DNA from: an uncultured Saprospiraceae bacterium
Lineage (GTDB): Bacteria; Bacteroidota; Bacteroidia; Chitinophagales; Saprospiraceae
DNA length: 32,256 nt
Direction: 5' to 3'
Assembly (NCBI GenBank): GCA_938015415.1
Contig: CALLPK010000109.1
Span: 1 to 32,256 of the forward strand
Shown here: in pieces, positions 24,873 to 32,204 of the stretch
Layout: every line of letters begins with the position of its first letter
Numbering within the stretch: the stretch's first letter is position 1
Program-made: the position numbers and the translations under genes
The notes under the pieces: model-generated
Databases searched by the model: none
The model's input: only the letters and a program-made list of their open reading frames with translations
What the model was told of the DNA's origin: nothing

Positions 24873-26984
24873 CTACTTCACCACAAATCCATTCCCCCAC
24901 CCTTTTTCCGGACTCACAAAACAAAGCGCACCTTTTTCATTTTCCGCCATCAGGATCATCCCCTGTGATTCGATGCCCCGCAATTTTCGGGGAGCCAGAT
25001 TGACCAATAATAAAACTTGCTGACCAATGACCTTTTCCGCTTCGTAGTACTTTGCAATTCCGGAAACGACCGTTCGTTTTTCCGTTCCGAGATCTACGGT
25101 TAGCTTGAGGAGTTTATCCGCTTTTTTCACTTTTTCCGCTTCGATGATCGTTCCCGTTCGCAAATCCATCTTGGTAAAATCATCAAAGGTAACTTCGGGT
25201 TTGATCGGTTCGCGGTCGTTGGCTTTTTCTTCTTCCAGAATCATCGTCAGCTTTTCCTTTTGTACGTTGATCAGGTCGAGGCGACTCGAGTCTTTCCGGT
25301 CGTTGATTTTGGCAAATAGTAATTCTGGTTCTTTGATAACGTGGTCTGCGGGATAAAGAGATTCGCCATTTTTAAGTTTTACTTGAGCGGTTTCCCAGTC
25401 TCCATTCGCTAATTCCGGTAGATTAATAAATCCCCGGATTTTAGCCGCAGAGAATGGTAAAAACGGTGCTACGAATACGCTCAACAGCGCCACAATTTCC
25501 AGACAGGTCGCCAGACAATCTTTTACTTCCTGGCTTCCCGGATCTTCTTTATAAATTTTCCACGGAGAGACATCTTGTAAATAGGTATTCCCATAACTGG
25601 ATATTTCATTCACTAATTGAATCGCTACTTTAAAGTTAAAACCGTCCAGCGCGGCTTCCAGTTTGGTAACCAATTCCTTTACGGATTCAAGCTGCAACTT
25701 AGAAGTCACGGGAATTTTTCCCTCGTAATACTTGGTGGTCAATGTCGTAACTCGATTGATAAAATTTCCCAGATTGGCAACGAGTTCGTTATCGTGAAAT
25801 TCTACAAACTCATCCCATTTAAAATCAGCATCTTTATTTTCGGGAAGATTTCGAATCAAGGCGTACCGCAACGCATCTTCTTTATTCGGAAAATCTTTAA
25901 ACGTTTCCAAATAATCATTCTGCTCAATTCCCCAGCCCCTAGATTTAGAAAACTTCCGTCCTTCAAAATTTAAAAACTGATTGGCGGGTACATTATACGG
26001 TAAGATAAAATCTCCGTGCGCCTTCAGCATTGCCGGAAAAACAATACAGTGAAAAACAATATTATCTTTTCCAATAAAATGAATCAAGCGACTGTCTTCG
26101 CTCTTCCAGTAATCCTCCCAGTTTTTACCGTGATCTTCCGCCCATTGCTTGGTCGCAGAAATATAGCCAATCGGTGCGTCAAACCAAACATACAATACTT
26201 TTCCATCCGCTCCTTCCACCGGAACTTTAATTCCCCAATCCAGATCCCGCGTAATCGCTCGCGGATGCAAACCACCATCAAGCCAGGACAGACATTGTCC
26301 GACTACGTGTTTTTTCCAGTCTTTGGCTTCGTGTACTTTGTCGCCTTCCACTTCCCCATTTTCAATCCAGCCCCGTAACCACTCTTCGTGCTTATCAAGT
26401 TTAAAATAATGGTGTGTCGTAGATCTTAAGGTTGGTTTTTTTCCACTCAGCGTAGAAACCGGATCCACCAATTCCGAAGGAGACAAGGTAGAACCACAGT
26501 TTTCACACTGATCTCCAAAAGCGTCAGCGTGCCCGCATTTTGGACAAGTTCCTTTGATATAACGATCCGCCAAAAACTGATTAAACTCTTCGTCGTAATA
26601 TTGATCAGACGTTTTTTCCTCAAATTCTCCACCCTGATCATACAATTTTTTGAAAAAATCCTGTGCCGTTTTATGGTGCAACGGATCACTCGTCCGGTGG
26701 TAGATATCAAAAGAAATTCCCAGCTTTTCAAACGTCTCTTTATTCAGTTCGTGGTATTTATTGATAATGGCCTCGGGCGTCGTCCCCTCTTTTTTCGCCT
26801 GAATGGTAATCGCCGCGCCGTGCTCATCGGAGCCACAAACCCAGACGACGTCTTTGCCCAGTAGTCGCAGGTAGCGTACGTAGATATCCGCGGGCAAGTA
26901 AGCACCCGCCAGATGTCCCAGGTGCAGGGCTCCGTTGGCGTAAGGTAAAGCAGAAGTTATCGTATATCGTTTTTGATCGTTCAT
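24873..26984 (-). CDS. metG: Methionyl-tRNA synthetase with C-terminal tRNA-binding domain
   Basis: A 703-residue class Ia synthetase that charges tRNA-Met and initiator tRNA. HIGH is H21-L-G-H24 (ANGALHLGHLAGAY). The connective-peptide zinc knuckle is visible near residues 145-163 (CPKCG...CENCGS). The KMSKS equivalent is KFSKS near residue 346 (FEGRKFSKSRG). A helical anticodon domain follows, then from about residue 601 an EMAP-II/Trbp111-like OB fold (FDDFTKMDLRTGTIIEAEKV, LRGIESQGMILMA) which increases tRNA affinity and drives dimerisation. Length is normal for the two-domain form. A solo repeat hairpin follows its stop, and a full repeat element lies 110 nt upstream of its start. Confidence 0.97.
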   Translation of the reverse strand: MNDQKRYTITSALPYANGALHLGHLAGAYLPADIYVRYLRLLGKDVVWVCGSDEHGAAITIQAKKEGTTPEAIINKYHELNKETFEKLGISFDIYHRTSDPLHHKTAQDFFKKLYDQGGEFEEKTSDQYYDEEFNQFLADRYIKGTCPKCGHADAFGDQCENCGSTLSPSELVDPVSTLSGKKPTLRSTTHHYFKLDKHEEWLRGWIENGEVEGDKVHEAKDWKKHVVGQCLSWLDGGLHPRAITRDLDWGIKVPVEGADGKVLYVWFDAPIGYISATKQWAEDHGKNWEDYWKSEDSRLIHFIGKDNIVFHCIVFPAMLKAHGDFILPYNVPANQFLNFEGRKFSKSRGWGIEQNDYLETFKDFPNKEDALRYALIRNLPENKDADFKWDEFVEFHDNELVANLGNFINRVTTLTTKYYEGKIPVTSKLQLESVKELVTKLEAALDGFNFKVAIQLVNEISSYGNTYLQDVSPWKIYKEDPGSQEVKDCLATCLEIVALLSVFVAPFLPFSAAKIRGFINLPELANGDWETAQVKLKNGESLYPADHVIKEPELLFAKINDRKDSSRLDLINVQKEKLTMILEEEKANDREPIKPEVTFDDFTKMDLRTGTIIEAEKVKKADKLLKLTVDLGTEKRTVVSGIAKYYEAEKVIGQQVLLLVNLAPRKLRGIESQGMILMAENEKGALCFVSPEKGWGNGFVVK

Positions 26985-27094
26985 TTTGATAGTAAAAATT
27001 TAAGTTGATTGCGAAGATACGGGATATTAACAGTATTGGGGTAATGGAAGTTCCTTTTTTTAGCTGGTTGGCTTTCTTCCACCGCGTCCTCTCT

Positions 27095-27287
27095 GTTTAC
27101 CAAACCTCCTCACCAATTGAAGAGTGGTTTAGTAAACATTGAGCATAAGGTCGTCTCTATTTCCTATATCTTAAATGTCTCCACAAAAAAGGAATTACCA
27201 TGGTAAGATAACCAATCACAAAGGTTTACCAAACTTCAGAAAATTAGTATAATACAATTAACACCACACTATAAAGTTTAGTAAACC
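27095..27287 (+). repeat. GTTTACTAAAC bipartite element, copy 1 (193 bp)
   Basis: Hairpin 1 (27095-27137) has arms GTTTACCAAACC and GGTTTAGTAAAC around CTCACCAATTGAAGA. Hairpin 2 (27223-27287) runs from GGTTTACCAAACTT to AAGTTTAGTAAACC around an AT-rich centre containing ATACAATTAA. It lies between metG (reverse) and the GNAT gene. Same length as copy 3. Confidence 0.9.
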
Positions 27288-27344
27288 AGCAGAACATATT
27301 ATTTTTCTGAGTACCCGACAAAAGCACTAAAAGTAATTTTATAA

Positions 27345-27412
27345 CCACGAAGGCACAAAGAAAAGGAGATTTTTCCGAAGGATAAATCCTTTGTGACTTC
27401 GTGCCTTTGTGG
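27345..27412. repeat. Imperfect inverted repeat of the CACGAAGGCACAAAG type
   Basis: CCACGAAGGCACAAAG (27345-27360) and its partner CTTTGTGACTTCGTGCCTTTGTGG, split here as CTTTGTGACTTC (27389-27400) plus GTGCCTTTGTGG (27401-27412), pair imperfectly, and an inner AAGGA/TCCTT stem extends the hairpin. The pattern alternates purine-rich motifs and contains no real gene. Confidence 0.75.
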
Positions 27413-27517
27413 CAAATCATTTTTATCCTGTGCAAAGATTTTTTTATTAAAAAGCTCAACGACCGTGTAATTTTTTCGTAAGTTTCCCCAATCTTTCTTT
27501 TAATAAAGTTTAACTAA

Positions 27518-27979
27518 ATGATAGTTTTCAACATTCGCCAAATCACCGCAGCAGAGACGATTCCACTCCGTCACTCCGTTCTACGTCCGCACCAACCCGT
27601 TTCCGCTTGTCATTATCCCGGCGATGACGACGAGATTAATTTTCATCTCGGGGCTTTTAATAAGGAAGAACTTGTCTGTGTCGCTTCCTATTTTTTAGAA
27701 AAGCATCAGGATTTAGCGGAAACGCCACAGTACCGTTTACGCGGCATGGCGACCGATCCGGATTTTCGCGGACAAGGAGCGGGTAGCCAACTGCTCAAAA
27801 AAGGAAACGAAATTTTAAAAGAAAAGGAAGTTCCCGTATGGTGGTGCAACGCCCGGATTTCAGCTGCGGGATATTACGAAAAGGCAGGATTATCTCAGCT
27901 CGGGGAAACTTTTGAAATTGAGCCGATTGGAATGCATAAGGTGATGTATTTTCGGTTGACCGGTTCGTCTGTTTACTAA
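27518..27979 (+). CDS. GNAT family N-acetyltransferase (small ElaA/YitI-like type)
   Basis: A 153-residue acetyl-CoA-dependent acetyltransferase. The acetyl-CoA-binding motif A is intact as LRGMATDPDFRGQGAGSQLLKKG (core RGQGAGSQLL, about residues 87-97), followed by the usual C-terminal WWCNARISAAGYYEKAGL segment. The N-terminus IRQITAAETIPLRHSVLRP resembles small GNATs that act on free amines or amino acids; the substrate is not known. The last two codons and the stop (GTT TAC TAA) are the first nine bases of repeat element copy 2, so insertion of the element reset the C-terminus. The ancestral tail is probably missing by only a few residues, and the fold is complete. Confidence 0.85.
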   Translation: MIVFNIRQITAAETIPLRHSVLRPHQPVSACHYPGDDDEINFHLGAFNKEELVCVASYFLEKHQDLAETPQYRLRGMATDPDFRGQGAGSQLLKKGNEILKEKEVPVWWCNARISAAGYYEKAGLSQLGETFEIEPIGMHKVMYFRLTGSSVY

Positions 27980-28114
27980 ACCTCCTCACCAATTGAAGAG
28001 AGGTTTAGTAAACATTTAGCACAGAGCCAAAAGAAATAACCCACTGTAAAGGTTTACTAAACTTTCCAAAACCACTTTAAACAATTAAAGATTATGCACA
28101 AAGTTTAGTAGACC
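27971..28114 (+). repeat. GTTTACTAAAC bipartite element, copy 2 (144 bp, shortened centre)
   Basis: Hairpin 1 (27971-28013) is a perfect stem, GTTTACTAAACCTC with GAGGTTTAGTAAAC. Hairpin 2 runs from GGTTTACTAAACTT to AAGTTTAGTAGACC, ending at 28114. It lacks about 49 bp between the hairpins compared with copies 1 and 3. Its first bases provide the stop codon of the GNAT gene. Confidence 0.9.
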
Positions 28115-28158
28115 GACTCACCGAAACTTCTACCTACCTTTTCTAAAATTCCCAACCT

Positions 28159-28809
28159 ATGAAAATCCATTTCACCTTCCTCTTTCTATCCTTCAGCCTT
28201 TGCCTCTCTGCTCAGACCTTTTTGGGACCGACCATAGGCTATGATTTTGCGACTTTGGAAACACCACCTATTTCTCAGGAGTACGTATCAGAACTGGATG
28301 GTGAAACTTATGAAACTTATTTTGTTGAGCGCTCAAAAAAAGACTCTGGCGCTGGGTTGAGAAGTATTGCTTTTGGATTTCAGGTACAAAAAATGTTGTC
28401 CCCAAAATGGTTTTTAGGAATGCGGGGAGGCTATTCTAGAAAAGAATATTTAGCAAAGGTCAGAGTATTTGGGAGCTGTAGGTTCTCTGGTCAACCTGAT
28501 CCTATAAACTATCAACATTTTAGCATTTCTATTTTATTTAACCAAAAAATAAAAGACAAACTGTCCATTGGGATCGGCCCCAATATCGCCTATTTTACTG
28601 CATGGACTGATCCAGCGGGTATTCCATACGTCGTTAACAAAAGAAGCTACGGTCTGGACCTACAAGTCGGCTATTATCTCCGTCCAGTCTATTTAGCGGT
28701 AGATTATACTCGAACTTTAAAAGTCATCGACTCCGCTGACTATGTGAAGCGTTTCTCTAATTTGGCCATTTCAGGTACTTACTTTTTTGAATTTCATAAG
28801 CGAAAATAG
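28159..28809 (+). CDS. Outer-membrane beta-barrel protein (paralogue 1)
   Basis: A 216-residue exported protein with a signal peptide (MKIHFTFLFLSFSLCLSAQ) and a mature start TFLGPTIGYDFATLE typical of small Bacteroidota outer-membrane barrels (OmpA/PorT-like 'outer membrane beta-barrel' family). Alternating aromatic strands recur (WFLGMRGGYSRKEYL, LSIGIGPNIAYFTAW, LDLQVGYYLRPVYLAVDYTRT), and the last strand ISGTYFFEF is followed by only HKRK, close to the terminal-aromatic rule for barrel insertion. Probably 8 strands. It is the first of a tandem pair; both ends of the two proteins are nearly identical, while the putative loop near residues 35-65 differs. No ligand or partner can be inferred. 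Confidence 0.78.
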   Translation: MKIHFTFLFLSFSLCLSAQTFLGPTIGYDFATLETPPISQEYVSELDGETYETYFVERSKKDSGAGLRSIAFGFQVQKMLSPKWFLGMRGGYSRKEYLAKVRVFGSCRFSGQPDPINYQHFSISILFNQKIKDKLSIGIGPNIAYFTAWTDPAGIPYVVNKRSYGLDLQVGYYLRPVYLAVDYTRTLKVIDSADYVKRFSNLAISGTYFFEFHKRK

Positions 28810-28924
28810 ATAAACTTCTAGTATTTTTTTATCAACAAGGAAATGGTTAATCAAGTTATTACGAACAATGAAACATATAAAATCAACGTTAATTTCTGTA
28901 TGATTATTCTAAGATTTTTATAAC

Positions 28925-29584
28925 ATGAAAGTCCACTCCACCCTCCTTTTCCTATGCTTTAGCCTTTGCCTCTCTGCTCAAACCTTTTTAGGACCTACCA
29001 TAGGCTTCGATTTTGCAACTTTGGAAACGCGGGAGATATTTCGTGAAGGCGTTCTCCATCCCAATAGTCAGTTTTATGATATTACTCCATTGTTGATTAA
29101 GCGTTCCGAAAAAGACAATTCTTCTGGGCGCAAAAGTATTAATTTTGGTTTCCAAGTACAGAAAATGTTATCCAAAGATTGGTCTTTAGGTTTACGAGGC
29201 ACTTACGCTAAAAAAGAATATACCGAACTGATTGATCATATTTATGGAAGCGTTTTTCTTCCAGAATATAAGATATCTTATCGACAGATTGGTCTATCCG
29301 TTTTATTTAATCGAAAGATAAAAGAGAATTTTTCAGTTGGGATTGGCCCAAGCATAGTCTATTTTACAAATTGGGATAGACCTACGATTGATTTCGATCC
29401 TTATCGAATAACCAAAAGAGCCTACGGATTAGACCTCCAACTTGGCTATCATCTAGGCCCCGTTTATCTAGCGGTAGATTATACTCGAACATTAAAGGTG
29501 TCGGACGCTAGCGGATATATGACAGGAGCATCCAGCCTGGCGATTTCAGGTACTTACTTTTTTGAGTTAAGAAAACGGAAATAA
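28925..29584 (+). CDS. Outer-membrane beta-barrel protein (paralogue 2)
   Basis: A 219-residue tandem paralogue of the gene ending at 28809. The signal peptide MKVHSTLLFLCFSLCLSAQ and mature start TFLGPTIGFDFATLE match it almost exactly, as do FGFQVQKMLS, GLDLQLGYHLGPVYLAVDY and ISGTYFFELRKRK. The N-terminal loop after residue 35 and the strand-loop region near residues 95-150 are much more diverged, as expected for surface loops under different selection. A 115-nt spacer separates the pair, with no terminator seen, so they may be co-transcribed. Repeat elements copy 2 and copy 3 bracket the pair. Function unknown; the barrel assignment is from sequence pattern and family resemblance. Confidence 0.78.
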   Translation: MKVHSTLLFLCFSLCLSAQTFLGPTIGFDFATLETREIFREGVLHPNSQFYDITPLLIKRSEKDNSSGRKSINFGFQVQKMLSKDWSLGLRGTYAKKEYTELIDHIYGSVFLPEYKISYRQIGLSVLFNRKIKENFSVGIGPSIVYFTNWDRPTIDFDPYRITKRAYGLDLQLGYHLGPVYLAVDYTRTLKVSDASGYMTGASSLAISGTYFFELRKRK

Positions 29585-29651
29585 AGAATTACTTTGATGA
29601 ATTATAAAATGGCTTTGTCGAATCATTTTTACGCTCCAGCCAATCCCTCAT

Positions 29652-29844
29652 ATTTACTAAACCTCCTCACCAATTGAAGAGAGGTTTAGTAAACATTTAG
29701 CACAGAGTCACCTCCATTTCCTACTTCTTGAACTTCTCTAAAGAAAAGAAGTCACCGTGAATAATAACCCATCGTTAGAGGTTTACCAAACTTCAGAAAA
29801 CTTGCATTATACAATTAATACTACCGTTTAAAGTTTAGTAAACC
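29652..29844 (+). repeat. GTTTACTAAAC bipartite element, copy 3 (193 bp)
   Basis: Hairpin 1 runs from ATTTACTAAACCTC to GAGGTTTAGTAAAC around CTCACCAATTGAAGA; hairpin 2 runs from GGTTTACCAAACTT to AAGTTTAGTAAACC around an AT-rich centre with ATACAATTAA. It has exactly the same length as copy 1 and ends 10 nt before the stop codon of the saccharopine-dehydrogenase-like gene. Confidence 0.9.
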
Positions 29845-29854
29845 AGCCGCTCAC

Positions 29855-30997
29855 CTACCTCGCCTCCCCATAAATCGGCCCCACAAACGGTCCGTTCATA
29901 AACGTCTCTACATCCAGTTCACTTTGAAAAACAGGTCCACTCCATTTACCCGTTAACAACATTCTCGCAACTTCTGCTAACGGCGCTGCGGTCGTCGTCT
30001 GAATCGCTCTCAGTTTTTTGGTTCCGACGTAGGTCGGCTCAATTCGGTAAGAAGCCTGAATGCCTCGCAGTACGCCTTGCTGGTCTTTTCCTTCGATCGC
30101 CGCGTATACAATTACCACGTCGTCTTCCACCGATGGAATTCTGGTTTGCATTACTTCCTGTAAATATTCAATCGCATTTTTCCCTACGGGTTCTTCGCTC
30201 AAGATTTGTCGCACCCAATCGTAGTGACCAGGATAACGCAACGTTTTATAATCCAGATTTTTTATTTTTCCGGCAAAAGCATCCGGTAAATCTGCCGCGC
30301 CACCGGAGGTTAGATTCTCTTCGTACGTAACCCCATCAATGATCAAAGTATTTTTTTCAGACAAAGGAGGAAGCATTACTTTTTCGTGATTTCTTACGGC
30401 AATACAATCTTTCAGATATTCGGTCGCCACACCTACCGGACTCCAGGTAAATCCATAAAAATGAGGTGCCTGTGCGTGTCGGGTCAAAGCACCCACTTTC
30501 ATCTCCAAACGATCTGCTTTTTCTACGCCATACTGTTTGGTAAACCGCTGAAACAATTGATGACCTAAAACATTAATAAATCCAGGTGCCAATCCAGCTT
30601 GCAGAACAAACCCTTTTTTTGATTTTTTTGCGATCTCAATTACCTCGTTGGTTTCTTTGACGTATTCCGTCAGATTGGCGTAGTGGAGGTCGTGCTGCGC
30701 GGCGAATCGCGCCATTCGTGGCGCCTGACTTCCCGGTAAACAATCAAGAATAATGTCGCATTTTTTAAGGACAGTATCCATTGCGTCGCTGCTGCCTTCG
30801 CGCGGCATGGTAAACGGATGCGCTACTTTGGCGTTACAACCTTCGTTGATCCAGTTGGCGGCTTCTGCGGCCGTTTCTGCGTAAAGATCTCCGATGTGAA
30901 TTTCGGCCTCAAAAGAGGTATTTTCTGCTAAGATCAAGCCGACAGCCCGACCAATACCGCCAGCACCGGCGATCATGATGTAATTTGGATTTGACAT
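29855..30997 (-). CDS. Saccharopine dehydrogenase family oxidoreductase
   Basis: A 380-residue cytosolic NAD(P)-dependent oxidoreductase of the saccharopine dehydrogenase / LYS9-like family. A Rossmann nucleotide site opens the protein (MIAGAGGIGRAVGLILAE, glycines at about residues 11-16), followed by HIGDLYAETAAEAANW and CDIILDCLPGSQAPRMARFA. The middle GFVLQAGLAPGFINVLGHQL is typical of LYS9/carboxynorspermidine dehydrogenase relatives, and the C-terminal half supplies the substrate domain. Possible reactions are saccharopine to glutamate and aminoadipate semialdehyde, or a related amino-acid dehydrogenation. No lysine-pathway neighbour is present, so the substrate stays open. The stop codon abuts repeat element copy 3. 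Confidence 0.87.
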   Translation of the reverse strand: MSNPNYIMIAGAGGIGRAVGLILAENTSFEAEIHIGDLYAETAAEAANWINEGCNAKVAHPFTMPREGSSDAMDTVLKKCDIILDCLPGSQAPRMARFAAQHDLHYANLTEYVKETNEVIEIAKKSKKGFVLQAGLAPGFINVLGHQLFQRFTKQYGVEKADRLEMKVGALTRHAQAPHFYGFTWSPVGVATEYLKDCIAVRNHEKVMLPPLSEKNTLIIDGVTYEENLTSGGAADLPDAFAGKIKNLDYKTLRYPGHYDWVRQILSEEPVGKNAIEYLQEVMQTRIPSVEDDVVIVYAAIEGKDQQGVLRGIQASYRIEPTYVGTKKLRAIQTTTAAPLAEVARMLLTGKWSGPVFQSELDVETFMNGPFVGPIYGEAR

Positions 30998-31117
30998 ATA
31001 ACTTGGTTTGGTTTAAGTCAGATAACTGGTAGTTTTTATACTGAATTGGTTGGTTAGAGTTACTATTTAGGTAGCAAATTAAGATAAAAATAGTTGCTTT
31101 GACAACTTTTTTCTTAG

Positions 31118-31156
31118 TTTTAGCCTACCAAAACTCTATTTTTAGATTAGGCTAAA
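31118..31156 (+). promoter_or_regulatory. Inverted-repeat operator upstream of the metal importer (DtxR-like half sites)
   Basis: TTTAGCCTA (31119-31127) and TAGGCTAAA (31148-31156) are perfect 9-bp inverted copies, 20 nt apart, directly before the -7 box. The half sites resemble TTAGGTTAGSCTAA-type operators of DtxR/MntR/IdeR regulators. Confidence 0.55.
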
Positions 31157-31161
31157 TTTCT

Positions 31162-31169
31162 TATCTTTG
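31162..31169 (+). promoter_or_regulatory. -7 box for the metal importer operon
   Basis: TATCTTTG matches TAnnTTTG, 16 nt before the ATG at 31185. A TTG inside this box at 31167 could be mistaken for a start codon. Confidence 0.65.
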
Positions 31170-31184
31170 CTAAAACGATTGAAG

Positions 31185-32204
31185 ATGAAAAAATTAATAT
31201 TATTGATAATGTTCTATAGTGGCTTAGTTGGTATACTATCCGCTCAGGACAAGCCAGTGGTAGCAAGTACCGCATCCATGATTTGGGACATGGCCAGAAA
31301 TATCGGAGGCGACCATTTTGATCATCGGATGATTGTCCCCATCGGCGGTGATCCACATATTTACGAACCAACCCCTAGTGACGCGCGGCTAGTAGCGAAT
31401 GCGGATTTGATTTTAAAAAATGGATTGACTTTCGAAGGCTGGATCAATTCCTTAATCAAAAACTCGGGGACAAAAGCTGCGGTGGTGACTGTTACCGAGG
31501 GGTTACCGGCACTGACCAGTATGACCTACAAAGGTGCCGCTGATCCGCACGCCTGGATGGACGCGAGTAAGGGAGAATTTTATTTGCGTAACATTCGGGA
31601 TGCATTGATTGAGTTATCGCCAGAACATAAAGCGGATATTACCAGCAATTATGAAAAGTACAGCCGTGAACTTGCCGCAGTGGACGAATACATTGAAAAA
31701 GAAGTAAAAAAAATTCCGGAAGCACAACGTATTCTGATTACTTCGCACGATGCGTTTCAATATTACGGACGTCGGTATGGTCTCAATTTACAGGCGATTC
31801 AGGGTGTCTCGACGGATGCGGAAGTTCAAACGGCTGATATTCTTCGGGTCAATAAAGTGATTCGGGAATCAGGCGTCCCGGCAGTTTTTGTAGAAACAAC
31901 CATCAATCCCAAGATGCTCAATCGAATTGCGAAAGACAACGATATCGTAGTGGGAGGAAGTTTATTTTCAGATTCGATTGGTGACGAAAAAAGTGCAGCG
32001 CCGACTTATCTGGAGATGCTCCGCTATAATACCAACACCATCGTAGCGGCACTATCAAGAAAAAAAACAAGCGATTCAGCAGACGCAGATGGACACGACC
32101 ACGGAGGAAAAAACTCCGGTAATTCTAACTATCTCATGATTGGAATATTGGCGGCTGTTTTTCTGGGCGGCATGCTATTTATGATCAAAAAAATGAACAA
32201 CTAA
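31185..32204 (+). CDS. Metal ABC transporter substrate-binding protein, TroA/ZnuA family, C-terminally membrane-anchored
   Basis: A 339-residue cluster A-I metal-binding protein that would hand zinc or manganese to an ABC importer. The signal peptide is MKKLILLIMFYSGLVGILSAQ. The four expected ligands are H58 (GGDPHIYEPTPSD), H122 (ADPHAWMD), H188 (ITSHDAFQYYGRRYG) and D263 (LFSDSIG). The His at the third place, and LQAIQGVST, resemble TroA/ZnuA rather than manganese-type PsaA, which has Glu. After the domain comes a linker with GHDHGG and a transmembrane helix (about residues 315-335, YLMIGILAAVFLGGM) with a basic tail, which is unusual. The ATG at 31185 is preferred to the TTG at 31167, which lies in the promoter. 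The next gene overlaps by one base. Confidence 0.92.
   Translation: MKKLILLIMFYSGLVGILSAQDKPVVASTASMIWDMARNIGGDHFDHRMIVPIGGDPHIYEPTPSDARLVANADLILKNGLTFEGWINSLIKNSGTKAAVVTVTEGLPALTSMTYKGAADPHAWMDASKGEFYLRNIRDALIELSPEHKADITSNYEKYSRELAAVDEYIEKEVKKIPEAQRILITSHDAFQYYGRRYGLNLQAIQGVSTDAEVQTADILRVNKVIRESGVPAVFVETTINPKMLNRIAKDNDIVVGGSLFSDSIGDEKSAAPTYLEMLRYNTNTIVAALSRKKTSDSADADGHDHGGKNSGNSNYLMIGILAAVFLGGMLFMIKKMNN

Noticed and set aside
26084-26281. Antisense frames within metG and sucA
   Set aside because: Both genes are intact and canonical; the antisense frames have no family features.
27244-27459. 71-residue minus-strand frame
   Set aside because: It lies inside repeat copy 1 and the CACGAAGG hairpin; its sequence reflects the repeats and not a protein.
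27095-29844. GTTTAC repeats as CRISPR or as insertion-sequence ends
   Set aside because: Copies are hundreds of bases apart with genes between, are internally palindromic, and no transposase lies between any pair.
31167-31184. TTG start for the metal-binding protein
   Set aside because: The TTG is the end of the -7 box TATCTTTG; the ATG at 31185 gives a proper signal peptide.
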